64,000 nt of DNA from the NCBI RefSeq assembly GCF_000521215.1, contig NZ_KI928921.1, positions 269,440 through 333,439 of the forward strand, given 5' to 3'. Origin of the DNA: Labrenzia sp. DG1229. GTDB taxonomy: Bacteria > Pseudomonadota > Alphaproteobacteria > Rhizobiales > Stappiaceae. Under the pieces are notes generated by a model that saw nothing but the letters and a program-made list of their open reading frames with translations, had not been told where the DNA came from and ran no database searches. The stretch's first letter is position 1. Every line of letters begins with the position of its first letter. This document shows, piece by piece, positions 61,291-64,000 of this stretch. Made by a program: the position numbers and the translations under genes.

Positions 61291-62286
61291 TCAGGTGATA
61301 CGGACGCCGCTTGCATCAAAGAAAAGCGGATTACGAGGTTGAATGGCGACAGTGTCTCCGGGTTCCAGATCCGAATGCGGTTCGGAAAGCGTGACAACGT
61401 CATGGCCATCCAGCGTCAGGTGAAGGCGTATCTGGTCACCCAGATGTTCGATACGCTTGACCATCGAACCCTTGCCTTCACCCTGCTGGATGTGTTCGGG
61501 CCGCAGGCCCATCTTGTCCGCACCCGCCGGAGCCCCGGCGAACATGTCGGCCGGAAGCACGTTTATGCGCGGTTGTCCGAGCCGCCCGGCGACATAGAGA
61601 TTGACCGGATTCTCGTAGATTTCCCGAGGCGTCCCGAATTGCACAAGCCGGCCATGATCAAGCACTCCGACATGGGTCGACATGGTCATGGCCTCGATCT
61701 GGTCATGTGTCACGTAGAGCAGCGTGGCTCCGAGGTTTTCCTGAATCCGCTTCAATTCGATGCGAAGATCCGAGCGCAGCTTGGCGTCGAGTGAACTGAG
61801 CGGCTCATCCATCAGGAAAATCGTCGGTTCCCGTACCAGAGCACGGCCGATCGAAACCCGCTGCATTTCCCCGCCGGACAGTTCAGTTGCCTTGTTATTC
61901 ATCTTGTGTGAAATGCGAAGAACTTCGGCGATCTCTGAAACCTTGCGTTCGATCTCTTCAGCAGGTGTTTTCAGGAGCGGCGAGCGCAAGGGAAAGGCAA
62001 GGTTGTCCTGCACGCTCATATGCGGATAAAGCGAATATTGCTGGAACACCATTGCCACATTGCGCTGCGCCGGTGTGTCATCAACAACAGAGCGGCCACC
62101 GATGGAAACATCACCGCCTTCGGGCTGCTCCAACCCGGAAATCAGCCGCAGGATCGTGGTCTTTCCGGCGCCGGTCGGCCCGAGCAGTGTAACAAGAGCC
62201 CCGTTGGGAATGGTCATGGTCACGTCGTCGACCGCGATCGTTTCGCCAAACGCCTTGGAAAGATTGGACAAACGCACTTCAGACAT
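61291..62286 (-). CDS. ABC transporter ATPase 2, CUT1/MalK-like
   Basis: A cytoplasmic ATPase of 331 residues. Walker A is GPTGAGKTT, the signature LSGGEMQRV, Walker B IFLMDEPLSSLDA and the switch histidine YVTHDQIEAM. A C-terminal OB-fold domain of the MalK type follows (about 235-331, MGLRPEHIQQG). The ATG at 62286 overlaps the stop of the preceding ATPase gene by eight bases. It forms a pair with that different ATPase, suggesting a heterodimer as in rhizobial glycerol importers. Confidence 0.93.
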   Translation of the reverse strand: MSEVRLSNLSKAFGETIAVDDVTMTIPNGALVTLLGPTGAGKTTILRLISGLEQPEGGDVSIGGRSVVDDTPAQRNVAMVFQQYSLYPHMSVQDNLAFPLRSPLLKTPAEEIERKVSEIAEVLRISHKMNNKATELSGGEMQRVSIGRALVREPTIFLMDEPLSSLDAKLRSDLRIELKRIQENLGATLLYVTHDQIEAMTMSTHVGVLDHGRLVQFGTPREIYENPVNLYVAGRLGQPRINVLPADMFAGAPAGADKMGLRPEHIQQGEGKGSMVKRIEHLGDQIRLHLTLDGHDVVTLSEPHSDLEPGDTVAIQPRNPLFFDASGVRIT

Positions 62287-63376
62287 GGGAGAGGATCCCC
62301 TCGTTGAGATCCGACCGCAAGGCGCGTCCCGATTGATTGTCGAACAGCGTCGCAGTGGTTCCGTTGAATTCGAGCGCGACGGTCTCGCCTGGCTTTGCCG
62401 GTTGGTCCGACGCAATCCTGGCCTTGAGGTCTCCTCCGGATGTCTTCACGGTGACAATCTGGGTGGTTCCGAGATACTCGGCGGCAACGACTTCGCCGCG
62501 GTTGTCGCCCTCGTCGCGAAGCGAGATGTGCTCCGGCCTGATGCCGTAGACCAGATCACCCTGGAAGGGTTCACGAACGGTAGGCATGGCAAGGTCAACA
62601 TGATGAAGCCGGACGTTCGACGATCCTGCGAGCACTTCACCATGGAACTTGAGGAAATTCATGGAGGGCGAGCCGATGAAATCGGCGACAAACATTGTGG
62701 CCGGTTTGTCGTAGATGTCTTGCGGCGTACCGAATTGTTCGATCACGCCATGGTTCATGACAACGATCTTGTCTCCCATCTGCATCGCCTCGAGCTGATC
62801 GTGGGTGACATAGACCGTCGTTGCCCCCATTCGGTCGTGCAGCGCCCGCAACTCTTCGGCCATATGCTCGCGGAACTCCGCATCCAGGGCTCCCAGCGGT
62901 TCATCCATCATGAAGGCCTTCGGTTCGCGGACAATTGCCCGTCCAAGCGCGACCCGTTGCCTGTCACCGCCGGAAAGACCGCTTACCGGCCGGTCGAGGA
63001 TGTCCTCGATCCCGAGAATACGCGAGACTTCGGCGACCTTGTCCTTGACCTGACGTTTGGACATACCCTGACTGATCAGCGGATAAGAGATGTTGCGCCT
63101 TACATTCATGTGCGGATAAAGCGCAAACATCTGGAACACGAAGGCAATATCGCGCTGTCTTGCCGGTTTCTGTCCGACTTCTTCCTTGTCGATGTAGATT
63201 TCGCCCGACGTTGGAAGTTCCAGGCCCGCGATCATGCGCAACGTGGTGGTCTTGCCGCATCCCGACGGGCCAAGCAGCATGAAGAATTCACCGTCCTCGA
63301 TTTTGAAAGAGGAGGACTGCACGGCGGTGAAATCACCGAATTCCTTCCTGAGATTTTTGATTACGATCTCGGCCAT
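62279..63376 (-). CDS. ABC transporter ATPase 1, CUT1/MalK-like
   Basis: A cytoplasmic ATPase of 365 residues. Walker A is GPSGCGKTTT, Walker B AFMMDEPLGALDA and the switch histidine VYVTHDQLEAMQ. The signature reads LSGGDRQRV, with Asp where most have Gln. The C-terminal regulatory domain (about 240-365, YGIRPEHISL) is present. With the second ATPase downstream (eight-base overlap) it should drive the importer whose permease genes lie upstream. Confidence 0.93.
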   Translation of the reverse strand: MAEIVIKNLRKEFGDFTAVQSSSFKIEDGEFFMLLGPSGCGKTTTLRMIAGLELPTSGEIYIDKEEVGQKPARQRDIAFVFQMFALYPHMNVRRNISYPLISQGMSKRQVKDKVAEVSRILGIEDILDRPVSGLSGGDRQRVALGRAIVREPKAFMMDEPLGALDAEFREHMAEELRALHDRMGATTVYVTHDQLEAMQMGDKIVVMNHGVIEQFGTPQDIYDKPATMFVADFIGSPSMNFLKFHGEVLAGSSNVRLHHVDLAMPTVREPFQGDLVYGIRPEHISLRDEGDNRGEVVAAEYLGTTQIVTVKTSGGDLKARIASDQPAKPGETVALEFNGTTATLFDNQSGRALRSDLNEGILSHV

Positions 63377-63389
63377 GACGCGTTGTGCT

Positions 63390-63578
63390 CTAATCTGGAA
63401 AGTGGCTGACGACGATGAACATCACCGTGCCGGTCAGTGTGACGATGAAGGAGTAGGTGTAGGCCCACAGCACGACCGGCTGCATCAGCATGACGACACC
63501 GATTGCAATGAGAACCGAGGCGAGCATTTCCCAGGGGCCGCGCCGGAACCGCATCAAACCATGAACGAACTGGCTCAT
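63390..63578 (-). CDS. Small two-helix membrane protein in the ABC importer operon
   Basis: A 62-residue protein beginning MSQFVHGLMRFRRGPWEML. Two hydrophobic helices follow (about residues 19-37 and 40-58), with the end VVSHFPD. The ATG overlaps the permease stop by four bases (ATGA, 63575-63578), and the first ATPase gene begins 13 bases after its stop. The position inside the operon and the tight coupling suggest an accessory subunit. I cannot place it in a family; it does not look like DUF2160, the small protein of some glycerol importers. Confidence 0.75.
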   Translation of the reverse strand: MSQFVHGLMRFRRGPWEMLASVLIAIGVVMLMQPVVLWAYTYSFIVTLTGTVMFIVVSHFPD

Positions 63579-64000
63579 TTGCGCACCGCTCCGAAGGTAA
63601 TGCCGCGCAGGAGATGTTTGCGAAGCAGGATTGTGAACACCATGACCGGCACCAGAAACAGCGTTGCGCCAGCCGCAACGGCAGGCCAGTCCTGCCCGCC
63701 GACGCCGATGATCGTCGGAATGAACGGCGGTGCCGTTTGCGCAGTTCCCGAGGTCAGCAACACAGCAAAGGCATATTCGTTCCAGGAGAAGATCAGGCAG
63801 AAGATCGCGGTTGACGCAATCCCGGTTGCTGCCTGTGGCAGCACCACCTTGTAGAAGGCCTGGAACCGCGTATAGCCATCGATCAGGGCCGCTTCCTCGT
63901 ACTCGCGCGGTATTTCGTCCATGAACCCCTTGAGCAGCCACACGGCGAGCGAAATATTCACCGCGGTGTAGAGCAGGATCATGCCCAGATGCGTGTCGGA
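63575..64000 (-). CDS. ABC transporter permease, MalG-like (partial)
   Basis: The 3' part of a permease gene cut by the window edge; about 141 residues are visible. The EAA loop that contacts the ATPase is present (IPREYEEAALIDGYTRF, then VVLPQA), followed by helices and the end RHLLRGITFGAVRK-like tail (KHLLRGITFGAVRK). The frame remains open to base 64000, reading SDTHLGMILLYTAVN, so the methionine at 63982 is internal. It belongs to the CUT1 sugar/polyol importers and is coupled to the small membrane protein gene. Confidence 0.92.
   Translation of the reverse strand, partial: SDTHLGMILLYTAVNISLAVWLLKGFMDEIPREYEEAALIDGYTRFQAFYKVVLPQAATGIASTAIFCLIFSWNEYAFAVLLTSGTAQTAPPFIPTIIGVGGQDWPAVAAGATLFLVPVMVFTILLRKHLLRGITFGAVRK

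Noticed and set aside
63390-63578. Assigning the 62-residue protein as the DUF2160/GlpU component of glycerol importers
   Set aside because: It is shorter and its sequence pattern differs from the DUF2160 proteins that I remember.

Overview
The window is a gene-dense stretch of an alphaproteobacterial chromosome. Family content (DUF2794, DUF1127, GluQRS, several CUT1-type ABC components, paired ammonium transporters with GlnK, an LpsB-like glycosyltransferase, many TTG/GTG starts next to clear Shine-Dalgarno sequences) points to Hyphomicrobiales, most like the marine Stappiaceae (Roseibium/Labrenzia/Stappia). That placement is an inference from gene families, not from a marker gene. I saw no insertion sequence, prophage, CRISPR array or rRNA; there is one tRNA gene.

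Layout. 0-2.1 kb: end of a cation efflux gene, an orphan ugpE-like permease and a HAD phosphatase. 2.1-6.9 kb: a nitrogen block with two ammonium transporters, GlnK and, between them, a short chemoreceptor whose membrane domain resembles the nitrate transporter NrtS; sigma-54-like promoters precede both transporter units. 7-29.8 kb: mostly housekeeping genes (pterin dehydratase, tyrosine phosphatase, PAP2 phosphatase, hybrid kinase, GluQRS, AlkA-type glycosylase, glycosyltransferase, RNA phosphodiesterase, TesA divergent from a YbbA/YbbP exporter, Bax-inhibitor protein, pyrophosphatase, DsbB, DedA) plus a candidate small RNA near 26.6 kb. 30.2-31.7 kb: a two-CBM2 protein with an unrecognised core, behind an AT-rich promoter region. 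31.8-44.1 kb: a glycine catabolic island. Eight co-oriented genes, glyA-lpdA-agcS-usp-gcvT-gcvH-gcvP-sdaA, could import glycine, cleave it, make serine and deaminate it to pyruvate; a divergent XRE-cupin regulator and a ureohydrolase flank it. 44.2-46.1 kb: tRNA-Leu(CAA) and a CYTH-CHAD protein. 46.2-50.7 kb: a LysR-controlled set (DUF1127, MFS transporter, a 56-residue membrane protein, an ABM-like protein, an amidohydrolase). 51.3-58.4 kb: a small secreted protein, a winged-helix/TPR regulator, a two-gene PLP operon (cysteine-synthase-like enzyme plus decarboxylase) with a 50-base overlap, a LamG-like membrane protein, a Crp-like regulator and a small membrane protein. 58.4-64 kb: a quinone-oxidoreductase-like protein and a minus-strand operon with an ABC importer (two different ATPases, a permease, a 62-residue membrane protein) and a DhaK-DhaL kinase.

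The most unusual items are the NrtS-like chemoreceptor inside the ammonium block, the glycine island with its repeated palindrome and ureohydrolase, the PLP two-enzyme operon, the CBM2 protein without a visible export signal, and the candidate small RNA.
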